Position numbers and translations under genes: made by a program | Assembly (NCBI GenBank): GCA_049279675.1 | Contig: JBAPOP010000053.1 | Location: 1-64,000, forward strand | Direction: 5' to 3' | Length of the DNA stretch: 64,000 nt | Source of the DNA: Palsa-147 sp049279675 | Lineage (GTDB): Bacteria > Acidobacteriota > Terriglobia > Acidiferrales > UBA7541 | Shown here: positions 1-8,877 of the stretch, in pieces | Layout of the letters: each line of letters starts with the position of its first letter | How positions within the stretch are numbered: position 1 is the first letter of the stretch | The notes under the pieces: model-generated | Told to the model about the DNA's origin: nothing | Seen by the model: the letters and a program-made list of their open reading frames with translations, nothing else | Database searches by the model: none

Positions 1-324
1 TACGTCGCCCCGCTTTTCGCCATTTGCAAGATCGAGCCTGCGACCAATACAGAAGCGTATTCGCGCGCAATTTCGTGGGGACTGATGCAGGTGATGGGGC
101 AAACAGCGCGCGAGCGCGGCTTCGCCGGAAAATTCCTAAGCGAGCTGTGCGATCCCGCAACTGGCCTCGACGCGGGCTGCGATCTCTTCGCGCATAAGCT
201 CGCTATCGTCGAAGGAAAAATTGAGCGTGCCCTAGCACTCTGGAACGGCGGCGCAAATCCAGAGTACCCCACGCAAGTCCTCGCGCGCGTAGCTTCGTAC
301 GCCGCCCTCCCAGCAAAATCATAG
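1..324 (+). CDS. Lytic transglycosylase (SLT domain), 5' end outside window
   Basis: The reading frame is open from base 1, so the start lies upstream. The visible 107 residues fit the C-terminal part of an SLT/lysozyme-like fold: a glutamate at visible residue 12 (IEPATN) takes the place of the catalytic Glu, followed by SWGLMQVMGQTA (residues 25-36), which matches the family's GLMQ..TA signature, and a late ALWNGG motif. Such enzymes cleave the MurNAc-GlcNAc bond of peptidoglycan. The short ending and compact domain look more like a phage or secretion-associated transglycosylase than a large periplasmic Slt70, but the missing N-terminus prevents a firm choice. It is followed by a membrane/coiled-coil protein in the same direction. 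Confidence 0.75.
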   Translation, partial: YVAPLFAICKIEPATNTEAYSRAISWGLMQVMGQTARERGFAGKFLSELCDPATGLDAGCDLFAHKLAIVEGKIERALALWNGGANPEYPTQVLARVASYAALPAKS

Positions 325-455
325 CGCCGCTCGCTCCGTCATCGCCAAATCGCACAACAACGCTCGCTTTTCGTGGCTGAATCGCCCGAGCGGCAATCGT
401 AGGGCTGGCCAGCAGTTCGTGCAATTGCACCGCGACGATCGGCACTCGTTCAATC

Positions 456-486
456 GTAGCGCCGGCATCTTGCCGGCGGTTTTGCG
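456..486 (+). repeat. GTAG-headed REP-like hairpin
   Basis: GTAG is followed by a 7-bp perfect stem (CGCCGGC at 460-466 with GCCGGCG at 472-478) and the tail GTTTTGCG. The layout matches the other intergenic hairpins in this window. A weaker relative with the head GTAGGGCTGGCCAGC lies just upstream near 399-413. The tail could also serve as a weak terminator. Confidence 0.55.
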
Positions 487-543
487 TACCCCAGGCATCT
501 ATGAATTATGAATACGGATCGGCGTTTCTGCCTACTTCACCCA

Positions 544-1206
544 ATGTCTCTTCGCCACATCCTCGTCGCCATCGCATCGATCGTCGCCGCTGGACTAATC
601 GTCTCGTCCTGGCTCGAATCGCGCTCCGACCGCGCACAGTTGCGAGCCACTCTAGCCGCTCAGCAAAAGCTAATCGGCGCAGCCGACGCGCGCGAACACG
701 ATAGCGCCGCTGCTCTAAGAACCACGCTCGATCAAATCGCCGCGCTGAAGCGTCAAGTTCAAACTCCGCAGCAAATCATCACGTCATTGCCGCAGTACTT
801 ACCGCTGCCTCAACCGATCACGCTGGACTCCGCGCCACACGCTCAATCTACCCAGTCATCGCAGCCTACAGATTCCTCGCCGCGGACGCAGCAGGGAATC
901 ATTAACGAAAAGGGAACTGCCGCAACCGGAAAACTCGCGGCTCCCTCGGGCAGCGCCGAGATCCCCGCTGCCGACCTTAAACCTCTTTACGATTTCGTCC
1001 AGGATTGCCGCACGTGCAAGGCTCAGCTCTCCGCAGCTAACGCCAGCCTAAAGGATGAACAGGCTCGCTCCGCAGCGCTCGCCCGCGAACGCGACGCCGC
1101 CGTCACCGCCGCAAAAGGTGGAAGCTTCTGGCGCCGCCTCAAGCGCAATGCAAAGTGGCTAACCATCGGTGCCGCCGCCGGCGTCGCCATCTCCCGAATA
1201 CGCTAA
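544..1206 (+). CDS. Small membrane protein with coiled coil, spanin-like layout, unknown function
   Basis: I do not recognise a family with certainty. The chosen ATG (544) gives MSLRHILVAIASIVAAGLIV, an immediate N-terminal membrane segment; an earlier ATG at 508 would put 12 polar residues before it. After the anchor comes a helical, coiled-coil-prone region (about residues 25-80), a low-complexity Ser/Pro/Thr/Gln stretch (about 80-140), a second helical region with a Cys pair (CRTC) and a basic patch FWRRLKRNAKW before a final hydrophobic GAAAGVAI. A membrane anchor plus coiled coil directly behind a transglycosylase resembles phage Rz/i-spanin layouts, but the C-terminal hydrophobic segment is not typical of Rz, so the role is only suggested. 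Confidence 0.55.
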   Translation: MSLRHILVAIASIVAAGLIVSSWLESRSDRAQLRATLAAQQKLIGAADAREHDSAAALRTTLDQIAALKRQVQTPQQIITSLPQYLPLPQPITLDSAPHAQSTQSSQPTDSSPRTQQGIINEKGTAATGKLAAPSGSAEIPAADLKPLYDFVQDCRTCKAQLSAANASLKDEQARSAALARERDAAVTAAKGGSFWRRLKRNAKWLTIGAAAGVAISRIR

Positions 1207-2336
1207 GCCCCAGTCTTCATACCGACGCCCCGCAATACCCTGGCGAATCTTCTCCCGGTTCCCCGTCCCCGGTCCACACTCGATTCCCAACCACGGGGCA
1301 GGGAACTCCCCATATCCCGATTCCCCGTTAAATATCCGCGCCGGCACGCTCTCGCTTTCAATCGCTGAATTAAGGCTCGGCGGCTAAGGGCAGTTATCCC
1401 ACGACGGATACGCACGCCTCATAGTTGTCCAGCCTTCCTTCGTAGCCGCGAACCCGTCGGCCGCCCTCGCTTACTCCAAAAGCTTCAACTTCGTTTGCAC
1501 ATAGGTCTGTTCGGCGCCAATCGAATACTCGTCCACGCTCGCCCAGTTGCAACGGCGAGTCAGGTTGGAGCAAATGCAATAAGGACGGCCAAAGTAGCCG
1601 CGCTCTACCAAGACGTGTCCGATTTCTAGCTGTGCTTCGAGCCCGACTATTCACTCGAGCGACTATTTCGAGGGCGAGAACCAAAATCCTGCTGCGAAGA
1701 AGCTTGATTCAAGGATCTGCCCCTGGGTTCGCCTCCGCAGCGGCGCCGCGTAACATGGCCTTCGCTTCTCCGCCGCTCCGTCAACCCGATCCTCGCCCGT
1801 TCGTTTGCCGATTTCATTCTTCAATTCCCCAAACAGCGCACGAAACGCAAATGACACGGAGACACTAGCCCGACAGCATAAAATGCGCGCCCGAGAGAGC
1901 AAGTATTCCCGCGCGAACCGCGCTCACCCCCTCCCTCCGCCAGCCTGGTCGCCGCTCGCCCATGAAGCCGCTGGGGCGACATTCCAGCTCCGATTCTCTA
2001 ATGCGGAAACTCCACGATCCGAGGCATAATCTCTGCAATTTTACTTGACATCCGGTAATTTATATTATGTGTCGCTTGAGGGTGGATGGAGGGTGGGCTC
2101 AGGTCAAGGATTTGAGTATGAGCGGCTCCTGCACAGTGTCTGCGGGAGAGAGGACGTTCATTGTCGTAGGCGGCCGCCTGGTGGCGAGGGTTCCGGAGGG
2201 TGTTTGATGGTGGAGAGTTATTTGCCGCCTCGCACTTTGGTGCGCGTCGGGTTTTGTCAATTTGATGATTTGAGGACTTGACGCGTTGTCGTAGGGCGGT
2301 GGCGACGGCAATTGGTTCCGCTGGTGTCGTTCGGCG
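1207..2336. other. Long region without a convincing intact gene
   Basis: About 1.1 kb holds only short, compositionally poor reading frames with no recognisable domain. The one stretch that reads like protein is a 59-codon minus-strand frame at 1471-1650, listed separately. A TTGACA occurs at 2045-2050, but no acceptable -10 box lies 16-18 bases downstream. The region separates the phage-like genes at the left edge from the DsbA-like gene and may be decayed mobile DNA. Confidence 0.5.
1471..1650 (-). pseudogene. Cysteine-containing coding remnant without a start codon
   Basis: Read on the minus strand from 1650, the frame encodes about 59 residues ending at TAA (1473-1471). It has a protein-like composition, including the stretches LEIGHVLVERGYFGRPYCIC and NWASVDEYSIGAEQTYVQTK. 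A TGA lies immediately upstream (1653-1651) and no ATG occurs within it, so it looks like the 3' end of a broken gene rather than an intact small protein. I do not recognise the family. The call rests on amino-acid composition alone. Confidence 0.3.
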
Positions 2337-3209
2337 CTATTTTTTGGAATGGAGCTCGAAGTCGATCAATTGCTCGACGGTGTTGGGCTCGCCGCCTACG
2401 GCCTCGCGGCCGTTGATGAAGACGGTTGGGGTGCTGTTGACGCCGAGCCTTTGGCCTAGGGCGAGGTCGGCTTCGACGGCTTCTTTTGCGGCGGGGTCGG
2501 CCAGGCAGGCGCGGAAGGCGTCGCGCTGGAGGCCGGCCGCGACAGCGATTTCTGCGAGCTTGTCGTAGGCGTTCTCGGCGGAGAACAGGTCCTGCTGGTC
2601 GAATATCTCCGATTCCATCTTCCAGAATGCGTCGGACGACGTTTCGTACGCGCAATGACCGGCGATAGCAGCGGTCATGGCCCAAGGATGAATGGCCTCG
2701 ATTGGGAAATTCTTGAAGACGATTCTCGCTTGAGGATATTTCTGTTCGAGAGTTTTCAGGTATTCGTGCAATTGGCGGCAGTGAGGGCACTGAAAGTCGC
2801 TAAACTCAACCATCGTAATCTTCGAGTCAGCGGGCCCTTTCGTGGGAGACCCCTTCGCCGACAAATCTTTGCGCGCGGAGGAGAATGGATCTTCACTCGT
2901 CTTGTAGAGCTCGCCGCGGATGATGTAATTCCCGTCTTTGCTGGCGTAAACGACGCCGGTCTGAGCTTGTTCCTTATATTTCACTTCAATCCCAACTTCG
3001 TAGTATCCCGGGATTGTTGCATCCTTGAACGGTCCGAGTTTGAGCTGGAAATCCGGCCCCCAACTGAAGAGATTGCGCAGAAATGATTCGATGGTCGCCG
3101 AAAGACGGGCCTGGTCCGACGAACTCGCCGCGGCTGCCTGCGTTTGGGCGCGCGCGGCACCCGAGATACTCAGGATTGCCGCGAGGACCAAGACGACTCT
3201 GAGTTTCAT
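2337..3209 (-). CDS. Secreted DsbA-family thiol:disulfide oxidoreductase
   Basis: The protein has 290 residues. Residues 1-22 form a signal peptide (MKLRVVLVLAAILSISGAARA), so it should act in the periplasm. After an N-terminal extension of about 100 residues comes a thioredoxin-fold DsbA/Thioredoxin_4 domain starting near residue 115, with the active-site motif C141-P-H-C144 in EFSDFQCPHC and the cis-proline loop NSTPTVFING (Pro261). CPHC is the classic DsbA redox pair. A strong GGAGG lies upstream of the ATG. It follows nadE on the same strand after 36 bases. Given the many c-type cytochromes nearby, a part in disulfide handling of apocytochromes is possible but not shown. Confidence 0.88.
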   Translation of the reverse strand: MKLRVVLVLAAILSISGAARAQTQAAAASSSDQARLSATIESFLRNLFSWGPDFQLKLGPFKDATIPGYYEVGIEVKYKEQAQTGVVYASKDGNYIIRGELYKTSEDPFSSARKDLSAKGSPTKGPADSKITMVEFSDFQCPHCRQLHEYLKTLEQKYPQARIVFKNFPIEAIHPWAMTAAIAGHCAYETSSDAFWKMESEIFDQQDLFSAENAYDKLAEIAVAAGLQRDAFRACLADPAAKEAVEADLALGQRLGVNSTPTVFINGREAVGGEPNTVEQLIDFELHSKK

Positions 3210-3245
3210 CGAAACATTCCTCCTAGTTCGAGACGACGGAGAACC

Positions 3246-4883
3246 TCATGATACGAAACGATTGGCGAGCGGGAATCGACGCCCGACGCTGAACGCCTTG
3301 GATGTAATCTTCAGTCCGGGAGCTGCCTGGTTGCGCTTATATTCGTTCTGATCGACGCGCCGCGTGATGCTCCGCACAAGCTCAATCGGATACTCGAGAT
3401 GAGTCGCGATTTCTTCGGGATCCTTCAGATCCTCGACATACGCCTTCAGGATTCTATCCAGCACGTCGTAGGGAGGAAGCGAATCCGAATCCCGCTGGTT
3501 CGGACGAAGCTCTGCTGATGGTGGTTTCGTCAGCGTTTCGAGGGGAATGACTTCCCTTTCGCGATTTCGCAATTTCGCGAGCTCGTACACCATCGTTTTC
3601 GGAACATCGGAAATTACTGCGAGGCCGCCGGCCATATCTCCATAGAGCGTGCAATAGCCGACGGCGATTTCTGATTTATTGCCTGTGCTGAGAACCAGCG
3701 AGCCAAATTTATTCGATAGCGCCATGAGCAGATTGCCGCGAACGCGCGCCTGAATGTTTTCTTCGGTTGAATCTAGTGGGCGGCCATTAAATACGGGATC
3801 GAGGACTTTCACATATCCCTCGAACAGGCCGGTGATGGGCAGGACTATGAATTCGATTCCGAGATTCTCGGCCACCTTTCGCGCGTCGCGCAGGCTGCCT
3901 TCCGAGGAGAAAGGCCCAGGCATTCCGACGCCGAGCACGTTTTCCGCGCCTACGGCATCCACCGCAACGGCGACGACAAGCGCCGAATCCACACCACCGC
4001 TCAGTCCGATGACTACCTTTGAGAATCCGCATTTGCGAACGTAGTCGCGCGTGCCACAGACCAACGCCTTGTACGCGGCTTCGAGTTCATCCGCTGTTTC
4101 GTGGCGGATGTCGCCGACGCGCGTCTCAGTGTCGAAGAAAACGAGATCCTCTTCGAAAGAGTGCGCGCGGGCCGCGACGGTGCCATCGGGCGCGATCGCG
4201 ACGCTCGAGCCATCGAAGACGAGGCTATCATTGCCGCCGACCTGATTGACGTAAACAACCGGCACGTGATGCTGGCGTGCGATGGCGCGAAGCATATCGA
4301 GGCGCAAGCCGCGCTTGTCGATCGTGTACGGGGAAGCCGAGATATTCAGGAGGACGCTGCTTCCCTGCCCCACCAGCTCGGCGACGGGATCGCGATCGTA
4401 GAGCCGCTGCGCCCAGAAATTTTTATCGTTCCAGCTGTCCTCGCAGATGGTGATGCCAAGCTGCTCTGCGCCGAGACGAATCAACGACTGCGAATGGGCC
4501 GGCTGAAAGTAGCGCGACTCGTCGAACACATCGTAGGTGGGCAGCAGCATCTTGCGCTGCTCGAAGACGATGCGGCCGTCAGCGATTAGAGCTGCGGTGT
4601 TTGCAACGGGCTTGCCCGTGTTGTCCTGCGCTTTGCCGACGTACCCGACGATGCTCGGCAACGGAATGCACTTAGCAAGCTTTGCGAGTTGAGTGTGGTT
4701 GCGTTCAATGAACGCAGGACGTTCGAGGAGATCCTGCGGAGGGTATCCGCAGACGCACAATTCAGAGAAAACGGCGAGATCGGCGCCGCGAGATTTGGCC
4801 TCGCGCGCCATCTCCAGGATGCGCGCGGAATTGCCGTCAAAATCGCCTACGGTTGGATTGAACTGGGCGAGGGCAATTTTCAT
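3246..4883 (-). CDS. nadE: Glutamine-dependent NAD+ synthetase
   Basis: The 545 residues have the usual two-domain layout. The N-terminal nitrilase-type glutaminase domain carries the triad Glu41 (VFSELCVCGYPP), Lys111 (EQRKMLLP) and Cys147 (GITICEDSWN). The C-terminal ATP-pyrophosphatase domain has the P-loop GLSGGVDSA (SGGVDS at 295-300). The enzyme amidates deamido-NAD to NAD using ammonia channelled from glutamine, the last step of NAD synthesis in the cytosol. The length and all key residues are normal. No Shine-Dalgarno precedes the ATG; a -10-like box lies only 11 bases upstream, suggesting a leaderless message. Confidence 0.97.
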   Translation of the reverse strand: MKIALAQFNPTVGDFDGNSARILEMAREAKSRGADLAVFSELCVCGYPPQDLLERPAFIERNHTQLAKLAKCIPLPSIVGYVGKAQDNTGKPVANTAALIADGRIVFEQRKMLLPTYDVFDESRYFQPAHSQSLIRLGAEQLGITICEDSWNDKNFWAQRLYDRDPVAELVGQGSSVLLNISASPYTIDKRGLRLDMLRAIARQHHVPVVYVNQVGGNDSLVFDGSSVAIAPDGTVAARAHSFEEDLVFFDTETRVGDIRHETADELEAAYKALVCGTRDYVRKCGFSKVVIGLSGGVDSALVVAVAVDAVGAENVLGVGMPGPFSSEGSLRDARKVAENLGIEFIVLPITGLFEGYVKVLDPVFNGRPLDSTEENIQARVRGNLLMALSNKFGSLVLSTGNKSEIAVGYCTLYGDMAGGLAVISDVPKTMVYELAKLRNREREVIPLETLTKPPSAELRPNQRDSDSLPPYDVLDRILKAYVEDLKDPEEIATHLEYPIELVRSITRRVDQNEYKRNQAAPGLKITSKAFSVGRRFPLANRFVS

Positions 4884-4894
4884 CGGACGTGAAT

Positions 4895-4923
4895 AGAATA
4901 CGGTGCAATCGCGCGCATATCAA
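4895..4923 (-). promoter_or_regulatory. Predicted nadE promoter, near-leaderless
   Basis: On the minus strand TTGATA (4923-4918) is followed after 17 bases by TATTCT (4900-4895). The ATG of nadE begins at 4883, so transcription would start only a few bases before it. This agrees with the lack of a ribosome binding site. Confidence 0.5.
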
Positions 4924-4980
4924 ATGGATGCGCCGAATTCGGACGAGGGGCCCGATCCAGCCCTGAAAACATTAAGACCC

Positions 4981-5008
4981 GGCCCGCCCGCCCGCCGGCT
5001 AGCCCTAC
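4981..5008 (-). repeat. Degenerate GTAG-headed REP-like element
   Basis: Read on the minus strand the element starts GTAGGGCTAGCCGGCGGGC (from 5008), matching the head of the better-preserved elements at 5671-5702 and 59902-59940. The second arm has decayed into GGGC runs. Confidence 0.4.
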
Positions 5009-5040
5009 GATCTGATTGCCATCCACAAATCAACCCGGAC

Positions 5041-5078
5041 GCAAAACGGGCTCCTGGGCAGGTGACCGCCAGGAGCCC
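5041..5078 (-). terminator. Rho-independent terminator after erpA
   Basis: A perfect 10-bp stem (GGGCTCCTGG at 5048-5057 with CCAGGAGCCC at 5069-5078) has an 11-base loop. Read on the minus strand it is followed by GTTTTGC (5047-5041). It lies 30 bases beyond the erpA stop codon, as expected for its terminator. Confidence 0.7.
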
Positions 5079-5107
5079 GGAAATTTTGCGCGCGAGGCGC
5101 TCCGCAA

Positions 5108-5434
5108 TTAGACGCTGAAGGAGCTGCCGCAGCCGCACGTGCTCTTCACGTTCGGGTTGTTGAACTTGAAGCCTGAACCTTCGATGGACTCGATGTAATC
5201 GATCGAAATGCCGTCGAGGTACATTTCGGACATTTGATCCACAAGAACCTTCAGCCCATCAAATTCGTAGACGTTATCGTTGTTCTCGTTGACCTGATTC
5301 TCGAAGGCCATGTGATAGCTGAAACCCGAACAGCCGCCGCCGACTACAGCCACGCGCAGACCCGTCGGAACCGGATTCTGCTGCACCAGGATTTCCTTTA
5401 CCTTCTCGACTGCTACCGGCGTTAGTTGAACCAT
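5108..5434 (-). CDS. erpA: ErpA/IscA-type iron-sulfur cluster insertion protein
   Basis: The 108-residue A-type carrier matches the HesB/IscA family in length. It has the three conserved cysteines Cys35 (GGGCSGFSY), Cys100 and Cys102 (CGCGSS). Such proteins hold [2Fe-2S] or [4Fe-4S] clusters and pass them to target enzymes in the cytosol. The frame is open upstream to 5578, but the ATG at 5434 is preceded by GGAGG at good spacing and starts the conserved MVQLTPVAVEKV. Likely clients in this window include the ferredoxin, HemW and the Rieske protein. Whether it is ErpA or IscA proper cannot be decided from sequence alone, and no isc or suf genes adjoin it. Confidence 0.9.
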   Translation of the reverse strand: MVQLTPVAVEKVKEILVQQNPVPTGLRVAVVGGGCSGFSYHMAFENQVNENNDNVYEFDGLKVLVDQMSEMYLDGISIDYIESIEGSGFKFNNPNVKSTCGCGSSFSV

Positions 5435-5614
5435 GCTAGATATCCTCCAATGATCGGAGCCAGGCACAAACCTGAACTCGTCAAGACCCATTATAGCAGA
5501 TTGGCAAAATAGGGGCACTGTCCCGGGACATCGCGTGCCACTCGGCGAAATGGGGTGGTCTTGCGACCAGCCCCACATTCGCCTCGAAATTCACTAATCG
5601 AGCCGTCAGCAATT

Positions 5615-5648
5615 GTAGGGTCGGTCGGTAGACCGACCGCCTTTGCGG
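5615..5648 (+). repeat. GTAG-headed REP-like hairpin, left member of an inverted pair
   Basis: GTAGGG leads into a perfect inverted repeat (CGGTCGGT at 5622-5629 with ACCGACCG at 5632-5639), then CCTTTGCGG. It faces the minus-strand copy at 5671-5702. Confidence 0.7.
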
Positions 5649-5670
5649 CCGACATTGAGCATCAAATCGT

Positions 5671-5702
5671 CGAAAACCGGCCGGCCTGCCGGCCAGCCCT
5701 AC
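5671..5702 (-). repeat. GTAG-headed REP-like hairpin, right member of an inverted pair
   Basis: On the minus strand GTAGGGC is followed by TGGCCGGC, AG and GCCGGCCGG and then a TTTTCG tail. Together with the element at 5615 it forms a head-out inverted pair, the arrangement known as a BIME in enterobacteria. Confidence 0.7.
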
Positions 5703-5733
5703 GGCTGCCGAGAGCGTGCCCCGAGCGCGGCAA

Positions 5734-7842
5734 TCACTTCGTGCGCTGGCCGGTCGCGGGATCGAATACGGAGTTGCGCAGGAATTGCTCGCTGGTCCAG
5801 GGCGGAGGATCGCCGCCGAGATACTTGTGGAACCATTCGAGGTGCGCGGTGTAGTAGAGCGCCATCTCATACCAACTCGGCCAATGTCCGGCATTCGAAT
5901 AGATGATCAGACGCGAGGGCACATTCATTTTTTGCAGCGACGTGAACATTTGCAGAGACTGCGTATAGGGAACCCGAAAATCCTGCTCGCCGGAGATCAC
6001 CAGGCAAGGCGTCTTGAAATTCTGGACGAAATAGGACGGCGAGAATTTCACATACTGCTGCGAATTCCAGGGATTTCCCTTGAATTCCCACTCCGGGAAC
6101 CACTGCTCCTCGGTGGCGCCGGCCATCGAGCGCAAATCGAAGACACCCATCATCGATGCGATGGCCTTGAAGCGATCCGTGTGACCTTCGAACCAGTCCA
6201 TCATGTAGCCCCCGTAGGACCAGCCCATTGCGCCCATGCGATTCGCGTCCACGTAAGGAAGCTCCGCCAGCTCATCGGTGACCTTCATCAGGTCTTCGAA
6301 CGGTTCCCCGCCCCAGTCGCCGGATATTTCGGCTGTAAATTCCTGGCCGTAGCCGGTGGAACCGTGGGGATTCGCGAAAGCAACAACGTATCCCGCGCCG
6401 GGATAAACCTGCCAATCGCCGCGGAAGGCATCCTGCCACTGCTGCTGCGGTCCGCCATGAACGTTCAGGATGAGCGGATATTTTTTCGTTGCGTCGAAGC
6501 CATGCGGCTTAACGATGAAGACTTCGATCTTCGCGCCCGCCGCGCCCGTGACCCACGTGCGCTCAGCGGGACGAATGTCTACTTCATCTGCAATTTTCTG
6601 ATTGAATTGCGTAAGCCGCTTCGGTTGCGAAGTTTTCGCGCCGGCAAGCTCAGCAGAGAAAATCTCGGCAGGTTCGCCGGTCGAGCGATGAATGAAAATA
6701 ATTTCGCGAGCGTCGTGGCCGATTCCGAACGCGTCAATTGAATTGTCGGCGAGGACCTGGCGGATTCCGCCAGAATCTAGCGACACCTGGAACACTGGCT
6801 CGTCGCCTTCCACTGGCGCGCTGAAATAGAGCGACTTCGCATCTCCGGCCCACTGATAATCGTCCACCCAATTCCGGAAAGTTTCCGTGAGTACGCGCGA
6901 CGTGCCGACGGCGCGATCGTAAATGGCCAGTCGAAACAGATCCGACTCGTAGCCCGGTTGCTTCTGCATCCGGTAGGCGATGTATTTGCCGTCGGGCGAG
7001 TATCGTGGCGTGCCGTCGAACGCCGGATTTGAAGCGGTGATATTTCGCGCCGGGCCGTCGCCAGTGACGGAAACGAGCCAGACGTCGTCGTTCGTTGAAG
7101 AGGCGGGGTCGGCGTCGTGATTCGAGACGAAGGCAAGCTCAGAGCTGTCCGGCGAGAAGTCGTATTGCAAGGGTCCGGATAGCTGAAAAGTCGGCGAATC
7201 GAAATTGCCTGGAGTCAAATCACGCACGGCGCCGCTGCCTACGTCCGCTATCAGAATGTGCGTGCGCGTACCGTCTTTCCATGAGGTCCAGTGGCGATAG
7301 AGCAGGCCGTCGGCCATGTGCGCCCGCAACGGCCCCTTCCTCCAGCGATCGGAGATTTTCTTATTGCACGCATCATCGGCACCGCATTCCGGATAGACAT
7401 CGCTCGAAAAGGCAATCCACTTGCCATCCGGCGACCAGATCGGGTCGGCGACGCCCGTCGATATATGCGTTAGCGGCTTCGCTTCGCCACCGCCAGTCGG
7501 GATGATGTAGACATTGCTCGATCCGCCGCGCGAGCTGACGAAGGCGATCCACTTACCGTCGGGCGAGAAAGCTGGTGAAGTTTCTCCGGTGTCGCCGTGC
7601 GTGAATTGGCGCACGTTTGTGCCATTGGCATCCATGAGCCAGATGTGTTCGACGTGTTTAGCGTGAGCGAGATCGTTGGTCGCGACGGTGAATGCCACCA
7701 TCGAACCATCGGGTGATATCTGGAGGTGAGCAAGAGCTCGAACGCGATACAAATCTTCGATCGTAAAGGCGCGCTTATCGGCGCGGCTTGGGATTGCGAA
7801 AACAAGACAACAAAATACGAGCGTCAGCGCTCTTCGGTACAT
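5734..7842 (-). CDS. S9-family prolyl oligopeptidase-like exopeptidase, secreted
   Basis: The 702-residue protein starts at ATG 7842 with GAGGG before it and a signal peptide (MYRRALTLVFCCLVFAIPSRA); a longer frame to 7884 lacks these merits. The N-terminal two thirds form a WD40-like beta-propeller with several SPDGKWIAF-type blade motifs. The C-terminal alpha/beta hydrolase has Ser542 (GWSYGGYM), Asp621 (SGEQDFRVPY) and His653 (NAGHWPSW), the full S9 triad in order. Relatives are dipeptidyl aminopeptidases and acylaminoacyl peptidases that trim short peptides. It is probably periplasmic or outer-surface and used in peptide scavenging. It stands alone, with the REP-like pair just beyond its 3' end. 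Confidence 0.93.
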   Translation of the reverse strand: MYRRALTLVFCCLVFAIPSRADKRAFTIEDLYRVRALAHLQISPDGSMVAFTVATNDLAHAKHVEHIWLMDANGTNVRQFTHGDTGETSPAFSPDGKWIAFVSSRGGSSNVYIIPTGGGEAKPLTHISTGVADPIWSPDGKWIAFSSDVYPECGADDACNKKISDRWRKGPLRAHMADGLLYRHWTSWKDGTRTHILIADVGSGAVRDLTPGNFDSPTFQLSGPLQYDFSPDSSELAFVSNHDADPASSTNDDVWLVSVTGDGPARNITASNPAFDGTPRYSPDGKYIAYRMQKQPGYESDLFRLAIYDRAVGTSRVLTETFRNWVDDYQWAGDAKSLYFSAPVEGDEPVFQVSLDSGGIRQVLADNSIDAFGIGHDAREIIFIHRSTGEPAEIFSAELAGAKTSQPKRLTQFNQKIADEVDIRPAERTWVTGAAGAKIEVFIVKPHGFDATKKYPLILNVHGGPQQQWQDAFRGDWQVYPGAGYVVAFANPHGSTGYGQEFTAEISGDWGGEPFEDLMKVTDELAELPYVDANRMGAMGWSYGGYMMDWFEGHTDRFKAIASMMGVFDLRSMAGATEEQWFPEWEFKGNPWNSQQYVKFSPSYFVQNFKTPCLVISGEQDFRVPYTQSLQMFTSLQKMNVPSRLIIYSNAGHWPSWYEMALYYTAHLEWFHKYLGGDPPPWTSEQFLRNSVFDPATGQRTK

Positions 7843-7971
7843 GCTTCCCTCACAGGGCGGATTGGAATGCCTGAGCAAACGCATGATTTAACCACGGCTG
7901 GGTGGCTGCCGACAATCGAGTTTATGGAAGGAAATCGGCGCTCCGGCAGGCACAGAAATCTTGCAGCCGGA

Positions 7972-7980
7972 TGTTATGAT
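7972..7980 (+). promoter_or_regulatory. Extended -10 box before the CPBP protease gene
   Basis: TGT followed by TATGAT (7975-7980) forms an extended -10 element nine bases before the ATG at 7990. There is no Shine-Dalgarno and no clear -35 box, so a leaderless transcript is likely. Confidence 0.35.
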
Positions 7981-7989
7981 TCGCGAACG

Positions 7990-8829
7990 ATGATCGCGGA
8001 CCCGGAACACAAACCAGACTCTGTCGATGCGAGCAGCGCGGAAGAGGCGGTTGAAGCCAAGTCAGCGGACGCCGAACCGGTTGAAACTGAAAGCGAGCCC
8101 TTACCTCAACAAGGACTCGCGCGATCGATTGCACTCCATTTAATTCCGGGCGCGGTGGCCACGGCAATCTATGTCGCGTGCCTGCCAGCGGTCACATCCG
8201 CGGGATATCCCGCGCTCGCCGCGCTGCTCATTGCAAGCGTTGTGGGGCTCGCGCCCATCGAGCTTGGGCTATTGTTTTTCGAAGGTAAGCGGAAAAACAG
8301 CCGATGGTCGCTCGACGGAATCCTCCTCTATCGCGAATCGTGGCCAACATCGAGATACTTCACCATCGTGCCCGTGCTTTTTCTGATATGCATCGCTGCG
8401 ATCGGAATCTCCGTGCCGATCGACCGCCTGTGGGCCCGCGTCGCGTTTTCGTGGCTGCCGGCCAAATACGTTTTCATGGGCATCAAGCAATATGCCGGGT
8501 TCAGCCGGAATGCTTTATTGGCTACGTTTGTTCCGAGGTTCGTGCTTGGCATGTTGGTACCGATTGTCGAAGAGATGTATTTTCGCGCGTACCTGCTTCC
8601 GCGGATATCACGACTGGGGGCGCGCGCTGTATTTCTTAACTCCGGGCTGTATGCATTGCAAAATTTCGCTCTGCTCTATAGCCTGCCGTCGATGTTTCTC
8701 GCTTCCCTGCCGATCGTCATCGTGACGCGGATGACCCACAATTACCGGCCGGGCATGGTGACGCGCATTGTGCTCGGACTGCTCGGCGGCTTGTTGGGAT
8801 TGATCGGCGTGATGCACCTTGCGCGGTGA
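7990..8829 (+). CDS. CPBP (CAAX-like) intramembrane metalloprotease
   Basis: The 279-residue protein has an acidic, disordered N-terminus (about residues 1-40) followed by about seven membrane segments. The family signature EExxxR is present as E194-E-M-Y-F-R in VPIVEEMYFRAYLLP; the glutamates act in catalysis in the Abi/Rce1 family. Further family motifs, usually a later FxxxH and HxxxN/D, are not clear: the expected histidine in the third motif appears as NSGLYALQNF, so activity is uncertain. I chose ATG 7990 because upstream in-frame starts overlap the divergent S9 peptidase gene. Substrates cannot be predicted. Confidence 0.8.
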   Translation: MIADPEHKPDSVDASSAEEAVEAKSADAEPVETESEPLPQQGLARSIALHLIPGAVATAIYVACLPAVTSAGYPALAALLIASVVGLAPIELGLLFFEGKRKNSRWSLDGILLYRESWPTSRYFTIVPVLFLICIAAIGISVPIDRLWARVAFSWLPAKYVFMGIKQYAGFSRNALLATFVPRFVLGMLVPIVEEMYFRAYLLPRISRLGARAVFLNSGLYALQNFALLYSLPSMFLASLPIVIVTRMTHNYRPGMVTRIVLGLLGGLLGLIGVMHLAR

Positions 8830-8877
8830 TGAGGCGTGACGGATTTGAGCAGGCGCGCTTGTATCATGCGAGGCGGT

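Noticed and set aside
2045..2068. TTGACA with an AT-rich stretch as a strong promoter
   Set aside because: The AT-rich TATATTAT begins only 10 bases after the TTGACA, and no -10 box stands at 16-18 bases; no plausible gene follows.
2045..2281. Possible small gene of 78 codons downstream of that TTGACA
   Set aside because: Start would be TTG without a ribosome binding site, and the translation has no recognisable feature.
5716..6741. 341-codon plus-strand frame opposite the S9 peptidase
   Set aside because: Covers the conserved Ser-Asp-His hydrolase region in antisense; amino-acid content is that of a shadow.
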